Source: Clostridiales bacterium
GTDB lineage: Bacteria; Bacillota; Clostridia; Oscillospirales; Oscillospiraceae
Reading direction: 5' to 3'
Length of the DNA stretch: 32,319 bases
NCBI GenBank assembly: GCA_012521555.1
Contig: JAAYMC010000030.1
Location: 1 to 32,319 of the forward strand
The position numbers were made by a program, and so were the translations under genes. This document shows positions 8,760 through 17,051 of the stretch, in pieces. The notes beneath the pieces were generated by a model. That model had not been told where the DNA came from, did not search any database, and saw only the letters and a program-made list of their open reading frames with translations. Each line of letters opens with the position of its first letter. Positions within the stretch are counted from its first letter, which is position 1.

Positions 8760-9413
8760 TTATTTGCCGTCCGTCTCTGCCCCGGCGCCGCCATTCTCTT
8801 CCGCCCCCGCCCTGCGGCGGCGGATGGCGCGCGCGATAAGCCAGACGAGGATGACCACGAGGATGCAGATGGCCACGGCGGAGTAGAGGCTCACATAGTC
8901 GCCTATTGACTCCCACGCCTCGCCGGCGACCGACCCGAGAAAGACCAAAACCGTGTTCCAGATGGCCGTGCCGAGCACCGTGAGCGGGAGGAAGGCGCGC
9001 AGCGGCATCCGCGAGGCGCCGGCGGGGATGGAGATGAGGCTGCGCACGACGGGGATAAACCGCCCGAAGAAGACGGCCTTGCCGCCGTGCCGCCCGAACC
9101 ACGCGTTGGCGCGCGAAAAATCGGCCTTTTTCAGGCGAAGGACGCGCCCCGTGCGGCTGCGGATGAGCTTGTCCAGCCGCTCGGGCGTGACGACGCGCCC
9201 GACGGCGTACAGGATGATGGCGCCGAGGACGGAGCCGAGCGTCGAGGCGATGACGACGCCGGGGATGTGCATGGCGCTGACCGTCGTGAGAAAGCCGCTG
9301 AAGGTGAGGATAATCTCCGATGGAATCGGCGGGAATATATTTTCAACGGCGATGAGGAAGAACACGCCGAAATACCCGAACCGGTTGATGACGTCGAGAA
9401 TATACGGATCCAT
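8760..9413 (-). CDS. DedA-family integral membrane protein
   Basis: A 217-residue protein of the DedA/VTT superfamily, whose members act as lipid (for example undecaprenyl phosphate or phospholipid) flippases or transporters in the cytoplasmic membrane. Family marks are visible: the acidic N-terminal motif AVENIFPPIPSE (about 22-33), the GxxxGxxxxYxxGR-like stretch SVLGAIILYAVGR, and the signature FFGRFIPVVRSLISIPAGASRM (about 114-135). About five hydrophobic segments follow the DedA plan, and the C-terminus is a charged tail (RRRRAGAEENGG). GGGAGG stands 4-5 nt before the ATG. It is monocistronic. The particular lipid substrate is not deducible. Confidence 0.93.
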   Translation of the reverse strand: MDPYILDVINRFGYFGVFFLIAVENIFPPIPSEIILTFSGFLTTVSAMHIPGVVIASTLGSVLGAIILYAVGRVVTPERLDKLIRSRTGRVLRLKKADFSRANAWFGRHGGKAVFFGRFIPVVRSLISIPAGASRMPLRAFLPLTVLGTAIWNTVLVFLGSVAGEAWESIGDYVSLYSAVAICILVVILVWLIARAIRRRRAGAEENGGAGAETDGK

Positions 9414-9466
9414 TGTGCCTCCCGCTTAAAGCCCGGGATTTGCCGCTTTGAGCGCGGCGCGCGTCG

Positions 9467-9481
9467 GACTCATTATGAGTC
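9467..9481. promoter_or_regulatory. Perfect palindrome upstream of dedA-like gene
   Basis: GACTCAT-T-ATGAGTC is a perfect 7+1+7 inverted repeat 53 bp before the DedA start. On the minus strand its centre contains CATAAT, a possible -10, with TTTAGT 16 bp upstream, so it could be an operator over a weak promoter. No regulator can be assigned. Confidence 0.45.
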
Positions 9482-9519
9482 ATTTTACCACAAACTAAAA
9501 CACAATTGTGAGAAATCTG

Positions 9520-9556
9520 TAAAGAAAAGGCAGGAAGCCCGCTTTATTACGGGCTC
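9520..9556 (-). terminator. Probable terminator of the alcohol dehydrogenase gene
   Basis: AGCCCG/CGGGCT stem with an 8-nt loop, then a loosely T-rich tract (CCTTTTCTTT) on the minus strand, about 30 bp beyond the stop codon. The short stem makes it a weaker candidate than others here. Confidence 0.5.
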
Positions 9557-9586
9557 CCTGCGGTATAATGAGCTTAAGTCCGCGTC

Positions 9587-10744
9587 TTACTGGTAATTGT
9601 CGTAGATCTTCCCGATGAGCTCCCCTAAAAGCGGGATGTCGATCGGCGAGAGGGCCGACGTGATAAACGGGTTGTGGATGTAAGCCCCTTCCGCGCAGGC
9701 AACGGCCGCCTCGCGGGAGATGCCCATCTTCTTCAGGGACGGGATATTCAGCCGCCGCATCAGGGCGCGCACGTAGCTTGCCGCGCGGTGCCCGGCCTGC
9801 GCGCCGCTCTCGCCCGGGGAGACGTTCAGGCCGAACGCCTCGGCAATCTCGATGCCCTTTTGCGGGGCCGCCTCGGCGGAAAAGACGATGACCTCGGGAA
9901 TCGTCAGGGCACAGGCGACGCCGTGCGGGATGTGGAACACGACGCCGAGCTCGTGGGCCGCCGCGTGGCCGAAGTGGAGGAACGCGTCGTTGAATGCGAT
10001 GCCGGCGAGGTTGCTCGCGAGGGCCAGCTGCGTGCGGTAGTGGAGATTGGAGCCGTCATGATAGGCTTTTTCAAGGTTTTCCGCCACAAGGCGGATGATG
10101 TTCTTGCAGAGGATGTCGGAGAGCGGGTTGCCGCGGTTTGTGGTGAAGGATTCGACGGCGTGGGAGAGGGCGTCAAAGCCCGTCATCGCCGTCACCGCCG
10201 GCGGGACGGTGAGCGAGAGCTCCGGGTCGACGATGGCGAGCGTCGCCGCGCGCAGGACGGACGCCTTCCTGTGGGAGGCCGTGTCGTGGATGACGGCCAT
10301 GAGGCTCACTTCCGAGCCCGTGCCGGACGTGGTGGGGATGAGGATGAGGGGCGTCGTGGACGTAAAGGGCTCGCCTTCCCCGGCGAAGTAGCGCGTCACC
10401 GGCGGGGGGTTCTGGATGAGGACCGTCGCGGCTTTCGCGGTGTCGAGCGTGCTGCCGCCGCCGATGCCGACGACGATGTCGCACCCTTCCCGGCGTCCGA
10501 GCTCGCCGGCTGCGTCCACCGTCTCCGAGGGCGCGTCGGACTGCACGCCGTCAAATACAACGTAGGGGATTTTCGCCTCGTCGAGCAGGGCGAGCATGCG
10601 CCGGGCGATGCCGGACGCCTCCACGCCCTTGTCATACAGGCACAGGGCCCTCGTGCCGCCAAGCTCGCGGATTTTCCCGGGCAGGTCGCGCAGCGCGCCC
10701 GCGCCGAAGAGCACGGGGCAAAGCTGATGGTATGTATTCGCCAT
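9587..10744 (-). CDS. Iron-containing alcohol dehydrogenase
   Basis: A 385-residue cytoplasmic NAD(P)-dependent oxidoreductase of the group III (Fe-ADH) family, expected to interconvert an alcohol and an aldehyde or ketone. The nucleotide-binding GGGS of VVGIGGGSTLDTAK (about 93-104), the PTTSGTGSEVS motif (about 137-147) and the metal ligands FDALSHAVESF (D191, H195), FGHAAAHELG (H260) and HIPHG (H274) are all present, so it should be active. The ATG at 10744 has GGAGG 6-8 nt upstream. A longer open frame continues upstream but only as antisense to Ku and LigD. It is divergent from ku and shares no obvious function with it. Substrate could be butanol-, 1,3-propanediol- or lactaldehyde-type; not decidable here. 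Confidence 0.95.
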   Translation of the reverse strand: MANTYHQLCPVLFGAGALRDLPGKIRELGGTRALCLYDKGVEASGIARRMLALLDEAKIPYVVFDGVQSDAPSETVDAAGELGRREGCDIVVGIGGGSTLDTAKAATVLIQNPPPVTRYFAGEGEPFTSTTPLILIPTTSGTGSEVSLMAVIHDTASHRKASVLRAATLAIVDPELSLTVPPAVTAMTGFDALSHAVESFTTNRGNPLSDILCKNIIRLVAENLEKAYHDGSNLHYRTQLALASNLAGIAFNDAFLHFGHAAAHELGVVFHIPHGVACALTIPEVIVFSAEAAPQKGIEIAEAFGLNVSPGESGAQAGHRAASYVRALMRRLNIPSLKKMGISREAAVACAEGAYIHNPFITSALSPIDIPLLGELIGKIYDNYQ

Positions 10745-10906
10745 GGTGTTCCTCCTTTTTTCTTTAAAGTGCCGCGTTGAAATCTTCCCAAATTTTATCA
10801 CAGCGCGCGGCGAAAATCCACAAGCGCGTCCCGTTTTTCGCGCCGCGCGGCAAAAAGCGGATAGAGCGGCATCCGGCGGAAACACTAAGACGGGAGGTGT
10901 TTTCCA

Positions 10907-11704
10907 ATGGTATCGCGCAAATCCGTCATCACGTTCGGGATGGTCGCCATCCCCATCGCCATGTACACGGCCACGCAGGACAACGACATCCACTTCAACC
11001 AGCTCCACAAGGACGACAACAGCCGCATCCGCTACAAGAAAGTCTGCGCCCACTGCGGCAAGGAAGTCGGGGCGGCGGACATCGTGCGGGGCTTTGAGTA
11101 CGACAAGGACAAATACGTCGTCATCACCGACGAGGAGATTGAAAAAATCAAGACGGAGAAGGAAAAGTCCATCCAGATTCTCCATTTCGCGCAGCTGAAC
11201 CAAATCTCCCCCGTCTATTACGACAAGACGTACCAGGCCTTCCCCGAGCCGGGCGGGGAGAAGGCCTTCGAGCTGCTGCGGCTTTCCCTCATGTCGGAGC
11301 AGAAAATCGCCGTCGGCAAGACCGTCATGGGCACGCGGGACACGCTCATGGCCATCATCCCGCGGGAGGAGGGCATTCTCATCTCCACCATGTTCTACGC
11401 CGACGAAGTCAAGGCCATGCAGAGGACGTACGACAAGCCGCAGGTGTCCGAGCAGGAGCTCAATCTCGCCAAGCTCCTCATCAACGCCATGGACACGCTG
11501 TTCGACCCGTCCCAGTACAGGGACGAGTACCAGGCGCGGCTGAGGGAGCTCATCGAGGCGAAAATCGCCGGGCGCGAGATCGTCGCGCCGCGGGAGGAGG
11601 GGCCCGGCAAGGTCATCGACCTCATGGAGGCGCTGCGGGCGAGCGTCGAGAAGGCGCAGAAGGAAAAGGACAAGGAGAGGGAGAAAGACCTCGTGATGGC
11701 TTAA
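10907..11704 (+). CDS. ku: Non-homologous end-joining protein Ku
   Basis: A 265-residue bacterial Ku, the DNA-end-binding homodimer of the two-component NHEJ system. The core beta-barrel begins right at the N-terminus (VSRKSVITFGMVAIPIAMYTAT) and includes VCAHCGKEV and the IPREEGILISTMFYADEV region, followed by a lysine- and glutamate-rich C-terminal tail (about 240-265) as is usual for the DNA-contacting extension. GGGAGGTG lies 7 nt before the ATG. ligD starts 16 nt after its stop, so the two are an operon. In Bacillus the equivalent pair acts in spores, but no forespore-type promoter was seen here. Confidence 0.97.
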   Translation: MVSRKSVITFGMVAIPIAMYTATQDNDIHFNQLHKDDNSRIRYKKVCAHCGKEVGAADIVRGFEYDKDKYVVITDEEIEKIKTEKEKSIQILHFAQLNQISPVYYDKTYQAFPEPGGEKAFELLRLSLMSEQKIAVGKTVMGTRDTLMAIIPREEGILISTMFYADEVKAMQRTYDKPQVSEQELNLAKLLINAMDTLFDPSQYRDEYQARLRELIEAKIAGREIVAPREEGPGKVIDLMEALRASVEKAQKEKDKEREKDLVMA

Positions 11705-11720
11705 AACGCCAGGGTGCATC

Positions 11721-14381
11721 ATGGAGACAAAGCTCACCGAGTACAACGAAAAACGCGACTTTTCAAAAACCCCCGAACCGGAGGGGCGGCCGGCGTCCAC
11801 GGAGGGCGGGCTGCGCTTTGTCGTGCAGCACCACCTCGCGCGCCGGGACCACTTCGACTTTCGCATCGAGTGGGACGGGGCGCTACTTAGCTGGGCGGTG
11901 CCGAAGGGGCCGTCGTATAACCCGAGGGACAAGCGCCTTGCCGTGGAGGTGGAGCCGCACCCGCTGGAGTACCGCCACTTCGAGGGCACCATCCCGAAGG
12001 GCGAGTACGGGGGCGGCACCGTCATGCTCTGGGACGAGGGGACGTGGGAGCCGCAGTCAGACAACGTGGAGGAGATGCTCGAAAAGGGCAACCTCAAGAT
12101 GATCCTCCACGGGCGGCGGCTTAAAGGGAAATGGGCGCTCGTGCGCCTCAGGCCCAAACCGGGGGAGCGGGAGACAAACTGGCTCCTTCTGAAGGAGCGG
12201 GACGAGTACGCGCGAGACGAGGAGGGTATCTCTCAATTTGACACGAGCGTCCGCACGGGGCGCACCATGGCGGAAATTGAGGCGGGCGCGGCGGAGCGGC
12301 TTGCCCGCAACCCGTTTAGCACTGTGAGCGTGCAGCTGGCAAAGCTCGTGCGAAGCGTCCCCGAGGGGGACGACTGGGTGTTTGAGCTAAAGTACGACGG
12401 GTACCGCATCGTCGCCTTTGTGGAAGCCGGTCGCGCGCGCCTTGTCACGCGAGGCGGTCACGACTACACGCACCGTTTCCCGACCGTCGCCGCGGCGCTG
12501 GAGGAGTTTGCCGCCGGGCGCGCCATGGTGCTCGACGGGGAGATGGTCGTCGCGGACGAGACGGGGCGGTCGGACTTTCAGGCCCTGCAGGGGTATCTGA
12601 AAAACCCGAAGGACAAAGCGCCCGCGTACGTCGTGTTCGACCTTCTCGCGCTGGACGGCGAGGATTTGCGGGGAAAGCCCCTCGCCGAGCGCAAGGAGAC
12701 GCTCTGCGCGCTCATGGAAAACGCGCCGGGCGCGCTGCGCTACAGCCGCCACGTCGAGGGCGACGGGAAGCGGTGCTTTGAAATCGCCTGCGAGATGGGC
12801 ATGGAGGGCATCGTCGGCAAGCGGAAATCTTCCGTCTACAGCGGCACGCGAAACGGGGATTGGATAAAGCTCAAGTGCGGCAGGCGGCAGGAGTTCGTCG
12901 TGGGCGGGTACACGCGCACGGATAAGGCGGCAAGGGGCGTCAGCGCCCTGCTTCTGGGCGTGTATGAAAACGGCGCGCTCGTCTACTGCGGGCGCGCGGG
13001 GACGGGCATCGGCGAGGCGGTATCGCGCGAGATTTTAGCCCGCGCCGAGCCGCTCAGGACAGACGCGCCGCCCTTCAAAAACCCGCCGAAAATCCGCAGG
13101 GACGAGTCCGTCACCTGGCTGCGCCCCGAACTTGTGGCGGAAGTGAAGTTTGCCGAGTGGACGGAGGAAAACCTCCTGCGGCAGGCAAGCTTCAAAGGGC
13201 TTCGGACGGATAAAAACCCGAGGGAAATTGTGAGGGAAACGGATATGCCGGAAGACATGCCTTTAGCGCCTTTCCCTGAGGGAGGCGCGGAAGACTTACC
13301 GCGCGGCGGCGCGGCGCCGGCGGAAACGCAGGGCGCGGGGCCCCCGGGCGCGGCAGACACTGAAAACGCGCCGCGCGAGAGCGCACAGGCGCAGGCGGCG
13401 GAAAAAGACAAAAGCGCGCCGGAGAAAGCTCAGAGCGCGGCGTCTGTGGCAGGCGCGTCAGGCGCGGCGGGTGCGGAGCAAACTCCGGCGGGTGTCGCGC
13501 AGGGCGGCGCGGGGGTGCGCGCGGGCAAGCTCATCATCGAGGGCGTCGAGATATCCCACCCCGACAAGGTCATCTTCACCGACCCCGTCGTGACGAAAGG
13601 CGACGTGGCGCGCTATTACGCCGCCGTCGCCACGCGGATGCTCCCGTACGTGGAAAAGCGCATCCTCAGCATCGTGCGCTGCCCGAAGGGGGTCTCAAGC
13701 GCCTGCTTTTACAAAAAGCACCCGGGCACGTCGAGCCGCGGCGTCGTCACCGTCCCGGTCACGGGCAGCGACGGGGAGACGGGTGAGTACTTTTACATCG
13801 ACAGCGTCGCGGGCCTTGTCTCCGAGGCGCAGATGGGCACGCTCGAGTTTCACACGTGGGGCAGCCGCGTGGAAACCCTCGAGCAGCCGGACGTGATGGT
13901 GTTCGACCTGGACCCCGACGAGGGCATGGACCTGGAGCAGATCCGCCGGGGCGTGCTGGACCTCAAGGGCATACTGGACGAGCTGTCCCTCAAGTCGTAC
14001 CTTAAAACGAGCGGCGGGAAGGGGTATCACATCGTGGTGCCGCTGCGCCCATCCGCCTCGTGGGACGCTTTCAGCGGGTTTGCCCGCCGCGTCGCGGAAG
14101 TGATGGAGCAGAAATGGCCGGACCGCTACACGAGCAACATCCGCAAGGCGCGGCGCGCGGGCAGAATCTTCATCGACTGGGTGCGAAACGGCAGGGGGGC
14201 GACAAGCGTCGCGCCCTACTCCCTTCGCGCGCGGCCGGGCGCGCGGGTGTCCATGCCCATCGCGTGGGAGGAGCTTCACACCGTCGCCCCCCAGGGGGTG
14301 GACATGGCGGGGGCGCTTGCGCGCCTTTCCGCGCCGGACCCGTGGCAGGGCTTTTTCGAGCAAAGCCAGAGCCTGGGCTAG
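11721..14381 (+). CDS. ligD: Multifunctional ATP-dependent DNA ligase LigD (PE-LIG-POL)
   Basis: An 886-residue NHEJ end-processing and sealing enzyme that works with Ku. Order of domains: 3'-phosphoesterase (about 5-165; HHLARRDHFDFRIEWDG, FEGTIPKGEYGGGTV), ATP-dependent ligase (about 200-505; motif I KYDGYR with nucleotidyl Lys 224, motif DGEMVV, EGIVGKRKSS, and WIKLK), then a Pro/Ala/Glu-rich low-complexity linker (about 509-600), then the primase-like polymerase (about 605-880; HPDKVIF, catalytic DLDPD at 729-733, SGGKGYHI). The PE-LIG-POL order matches Pseudomonas LigD and differs from the mycobacterial POL-PE-LIG order. All three active sites look intact. The ribosome binding site (AGGGTG, 4 nt spacing) is modest, suggesting coupling to ku. 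Confidence 0.97.
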   Translation: METKLTEYNEKRDFSKTPEPEGRPASTEGGLRFVVQHHLARRDHFDFRIEWDGALLSWAVPKGPSYNPRDKRLAVEVEPHPLEYRHFEGTIPKGEYGGGTVMLWDEGTWEPQSDNVEEMLEKGNLKMILHGRRLKGKWALVRLRPKPGERETNWLLLKERDEYARDEEGISQFDTSVRTGRTMAEIEAGAAERLARNPFSTVSVQLAKLVRSVPEGDDWVFELKYDGYRIVAFVEAGRARLVTRGGHDYTHRFPTVAAALEEFAAGRAMVLDGEMVVADETGRSDFQALQGYLKNPKDKAPAYVVFDLLALDGEDLRGKPLAERKETLCALMENAPGALRYSRHVEGDGKRCFEIACEMGMEGIVGKRKSSVYSGTRNGDWIKLKCGRRQEFVVGGYTRTDKAARGVSALLLGVYENGALVYCGRAGTGIGEAVSREILARAEPLRTDAPPFKNPPKIRRDESVTWLRPELVAEVKFAEWTEENLLRQASFKGLRTDKNPREIVRETDMPEDMPLAPFPEGGAEDLPRGGAAPAETQGAGPPGAADTENAPRESAQAQAAEKDKSAPEKAQSAASVAGASGAAGAEQTPAGVAQGGAGVRAGKLIIEGVEISHPDKVIFTDPVVTKGDVARYYAAVATRMLPYVEKRILSIVRCPKGVSSACFYKKHPGTSSRGVVTVPVTGSDGETGEYFYIDSVAGLVSEAQMGTLEFHTWGSRVETLEQPDVMVFDLDPDEGMDLEQIRRGVLDLKGILDELSLKSYLKTSGGKGYHIVVPLRPSASWDAFSGFARRVAEVMEQKWPDRYTSNIRKARRAGRIFIDWVRNGRGATSVAPYSLRARPGARVSMPIAWEELHTVAPQGVDMAGALARLSAPDPWQGFFEQSQSLG

Positions 14382-14400
14382 AGCGGGCTGCCGTTTCTGT

Positions 14401-14428
14401 TTGCAAAATGCCGAATTTGCGCCATAAT
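14401..14428 (+). promoter_or_regulatory. Probable promoter of lipoprotein gene
   Basis: TTGCAA (14401-14406) and CATAAT (14423-14428), 16-bp spacer, 48 bp before the chosen start. Confidence 0.55.
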
Positions 14429-14476
14429 GGGAACAAAGCGTGTTTCCAATCGTCTAACCCGTGAGGTGAAATGCTT

Positions 14477-15157
14477 ATGAGAAAAATCCTCGCCGCGCTT
14501 GTCTTAATTTCCGCCGTCCTGATTTCATCCTGCGCCGGAAAAGCGCCGGAGCCGGAGGAGACGTCCCCGCCGCCGTCACCGGCGGCCACGCAGACCCCGG
14601 GCGAAGCGCCCGGCGAAACCGCAAGCCCGTCCCCGGAAGAGTCCCCCGGCGGGACGCCTGATGCGGAGGACGAAGGGGCGCTCGGCGCGGTGTACACCGA
14701 GACCATCACCATCGAAGGCATGCCCGAGACGGTCTCCTACGCCCTTGTTGAAGGCTCGTTCGGCTACACCATGCCCATCGACGTAGACCGCTTTGAGTTT
14801 ATCGCCGCCGACGGGAAGGACTACTATATCTGCGCCCTCAACGAGCACGTGTGGATGTCCGTCGAGCACGAGGAGACCGCGACCGTCGAGGAGATGCGGG
14901 AGAAGCTGCCCGAATGGCCGGAGGGGGCCGTCGTGAGCGAAAACGACGTGACGATTACGGAAAACAAGTACCCGGCAAGGCACGTCCACGTCCTCTACGG
15001 CACAAGCTACGACAGCACCGTCCTTGACTACTACATCGTCGGCGACGGGGCAGGAGGGTGCTTTGTCATCACCCACTGCTATTTCCTCGAAGGCGCCGAG
15101 GGGTGGGGCGCGCGGCTTTACTACATGACGCAGGACTTTGCTATCGAAAAGGCTTAA
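14477..15157 (+). CDS. Lipoprotein of unknown function
   Basis: A 226-residue exported lipoprotein. The N-terminus RKILAALVLISAVLISSC ends in a lipobox with Cys at 19, so it should be lipid-anchored on the outer face of the membrane. Residues about 22-70 are a Pro/Glu/Ser/Thr-rich tether. The folded part (about 75-226) is a compact alpha/beta domain with VSYALVEGSFGYTMPID near its start, and I cannot name its family. The second ATG (14477) was preferred to that at 14471 because GAGGTG then has an 8-nt spacing. It has its own promoter-like sequence and no operon partner; the terminator at 15340-15372 follows. Confidence 0.85.
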   Translation: MRKILAALVLISAVLISSCAGKAPEPEETSPPPSPAATQTPGEAPGETASPSPEESPGGTPDAEDEGALGAVYTETITIEGMPETVSYALVEGSFGYTMPIDVDRFEFIAADGKDYYICALNEHVWMSVEHEETATVEEMREKLPEWPEGAVVSENDVTITENKYPARHVHVLYGTSYDSTVLDYYIVGDGAGGCFVITHCYFLEGAEGWGARLYYMTQDFAIEKA

Positions 15158-15339
15158 GCGGCATGCCGCCGGAAGAGAGCGCGCAAAGCGCGCGCCGCGC
15201 CGCCCGGTAAAGCCGCGTGCCGATGGCGCGAAAAACACGCTGTTGCAACGGGCCGAGCAATAGCGGGAAACGCCGCGCGCGGCGATGGCGCGCAACACTT
15301 TAGGGCGCAAACGGCAGGCGCCGCGCGCCGCAAAAGACA

Positions 15340-15372
15340 AAAAAGCCTCTGATTTTCATCAGAGGCTTTTTC
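15340..15372. terminator. Bidirectional terminator
   Basis: AAAAGCCTCTGAT/ATCAGAGGCTTTTT stem-loop with A and T runs on both sides, between the convergent lipoprotein and MATE genes. The 15158-15339 interval is GC-rich and shows no gene. Confidence 0.9.
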
Positions 15373-15387
15373 TTTATCAGAGGTTTT

Positions 15388-16749
15388 TCACACGCTGCGG
15401 GTTAGGTCGCGCACCCACCTGTAGCGGTTGCACTTGATGGCGTTGGGGATGCACTTGAGAATCTGGTCGGCCTTGAGGAAGATGAACGTCACGACGGGCG
15501 GGAAGCGGAACACGAAGGCGCTGAGCATGGCCGAGGGAATCGTAAACAGCCACATGAACGTGTTGTCGCATATAGCGGCGTATTTCGTGTCGCCCCCGCC
15601 GCCGATAATGCCGGACTCGACGGGAAACTCGTAGCACGTCCCCACGGTCGTGACGCTCAGCACCGTCAGGAAGGCGACGGCGAGGGAGCGCGTCTCGTCC
15701 GTGACCTTGTACATGTCCACGATGACGCCCTTAAACGCGAAGAGGAGCGCGCCCGACACGACGCCGATGGCGAGGAAAATGCGCTGGAGAGAGCGGGAGT
15801 AGGGGCGCACGAGGTCGAGCCGCCCCGAGCCGACGGTCTTTCCGATGGTGACGGACGCGGCGTTGGCGCAGGACATGCCGAACACCGCGAAAATCTGGAA
15901 CACGACGGAGGCGATGCTGTTTGCGGCGATGACGGACTGGTGGATGTGGCCTAAAATCGCCGTCTGCGCCGTCTGCGCCACGCCCCAGAGCGCGCCGCTG
16001 AGGACGACGGGGATGGACACGCGGAAGTAGTCGCCGAGCAGCACCCTGTCGAGCGTGAAGAAGTGGCGGACTTTCATCTTAAGCTTTTTATCTATCTTGA
16101 GGATGTAGACCGTGATGATGAGAAGCTCCACAATACGGCTGACAAGCGTGGCGACGGCCGCGCCCGTGATGCCCAGCTCCGGCGCGCCGAAGTTGCCGAA
16201 GATGAGGCAGTAGTTGAGGGAGGCGTTGATGACGATGGTGCTTGCGGACATGACCGTCCCGATAAACGCCGTCTCCACGCTCCGCAGGGAGAACATGAGC
16301 ACCGCGGAGACGGAGTAGATGAGGTACGTCCATTTCATCACGCGCAGGTACTCCACGCCCTGCGCGATGACGGCCTCGTCGTTCGTGAGAATCCGCAGGA
16401 CGCCGCGGGGAAACAGCGCCGTCGCGGCAAAGAACAGCACCCCCGCGGCAAGGGCAAATTTCAGCCCGATGGCGATGATGCGCCGGATGGGGTCTACCTC
16501 CCGCTTGCCCCAGTACTGCGCGCCGAGGACGGACACGCCCGACCCCACGCCGGAGATCACCTGCTGGAGCATGAACTGGAGCTGGTTGACGAGGGCCGCG
16601 CCGGACAGCGCCAGCTCGCTGTACGAGCCGAGCATGAGGTTGTCCACAAGGTTGACCATGAGCGAGACGAGCTGCTGCAGCGCGATGACGACAAGCAGGG
16701 GGAAGAAGAGGCGGTAGAGATCTTTGCGTGCCTGTTTGATGTCGGTCAT
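15388..16749 (-). CDS. MATE-family multidrug/cation exporter
   Basis: A 453-residue polytopic membrane protein of the MATE (NorM/DinF) family, which exports organic cations or drugs in exchange for Na+ or H+. About twelve hydrophobic helices are visible in two homologous halves. The first has QQLVSLMVNLVDNLMLGSYSELALSGAALVNQ and GSGVSVLGAQYWGK; the second has GDYFRVSIPVVLSGALWGVAQTAQTAILG and GMSCANAASVTIGKTVGSG. The ATG at 16749 follows GAGGTACCTT; a longer frame to 16932 has no start signal and crosses a TACAAT -10-like element at 16781-16786. It is monocistronic. Substrate is unknown. Confidence 0.95.
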   Translation of the reverse strand: MTDIKQARKDLYRLFFPLLVVIALQQLVSLMVNLVDNLMLGSYSELALSGAALVNQLQFMLQQVISGVGSGVSVLGAQYWGKREVDPIRRIIAIGLKFALAAGVLFFAATALFPRGVLRILTNDEAVIAQGVEYLRVMKWTYLIYSVSAVLMFSLRSVETAFIGTVMSASTIVINASLNYCLIFGNFGAPELGITGAAVATLVSRIVELLIITVYILKIDKKLKMKVRHFFTLDRVLLGDYFRVSIPVVLSGALWGVAQTAQTAILGHIHQSVIAANSIASVVFQIFAVFGMSCANAASVTIGKTVGSGRLDLVRPYSRSLQRIFLAIGVVSGALLFAFKGVIVDMYKVTDETRSLAVAFLTVLSVTTVGTCYEFPVESGIIGGGGDTKYAAICDNTFMWLFTIPSAMLSAFVFRFPPVVTFIFLKADQILKCIPNAIKCNRYRWVRDLTRSV

Positions 16750-16959
16750 AAGGTACCTCGTAAAAAGCGTAGTTACCGCCATTGTACCGCAAAACGATGC
16801 GGGATGACAGGGGCAAGTTCGACAAAAAGCGCCCGCCTGTCGCCGCGCGCGTTTCATGAGGCGGCATAAAGCGGTATCATCCCTCATTTCGGGGTGTGGG
16901 GCATAAGAGAGCCGCTTTGGAGAACCTGGCACGGGAGTTTCTGCGCCGCTTCCGGAAAC
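16750..16959. other. Intergenic DNA without a gene
   Basis: Together with the terminator that follows it this leaves about 300 bp without a gene. Apart from the -10-like TACAAT (minus strand, 16781-16786) presumed to drive the MATE gene, I see nothing convincing. Confidence 0.6.
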
Positions 16960-16994
16960 AAAACAGGAGCGCCGAAAAATGGCGCTCCTGTTTT
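16960..16994 (-). terminator. Terminator of the gene at 17052-18005
   Basis: AAAACAGGAGCGCC/GGCGCTCCTGTTTT stem with a 7-nt loop; functional-looking in either direction, positioned 57 bp past the minus-strand stop. Confidence 0.88.
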
Positions 16995-17051
16995 GAATGG
17001 AAGATGAAGGATTTGGAGAATCGAAGCAGGTTGCGCATTATGGCGCGCGCT

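Noticed and set aside
10745..12157. Long upstream extension of the alcohol dehydrogenase frame
   Set aside because: It is antisense to Ku and the LigD N-terminus, has no family resemblance, and the dehydrogenase has a proper ATG with GGAGG at 10744.
16750..16932. N-terminal extension of the MATE exporter
   Set aside because: The family begins at the ATG at 16749, which has a ribosome binding site; the extension crosses the likely promoter.
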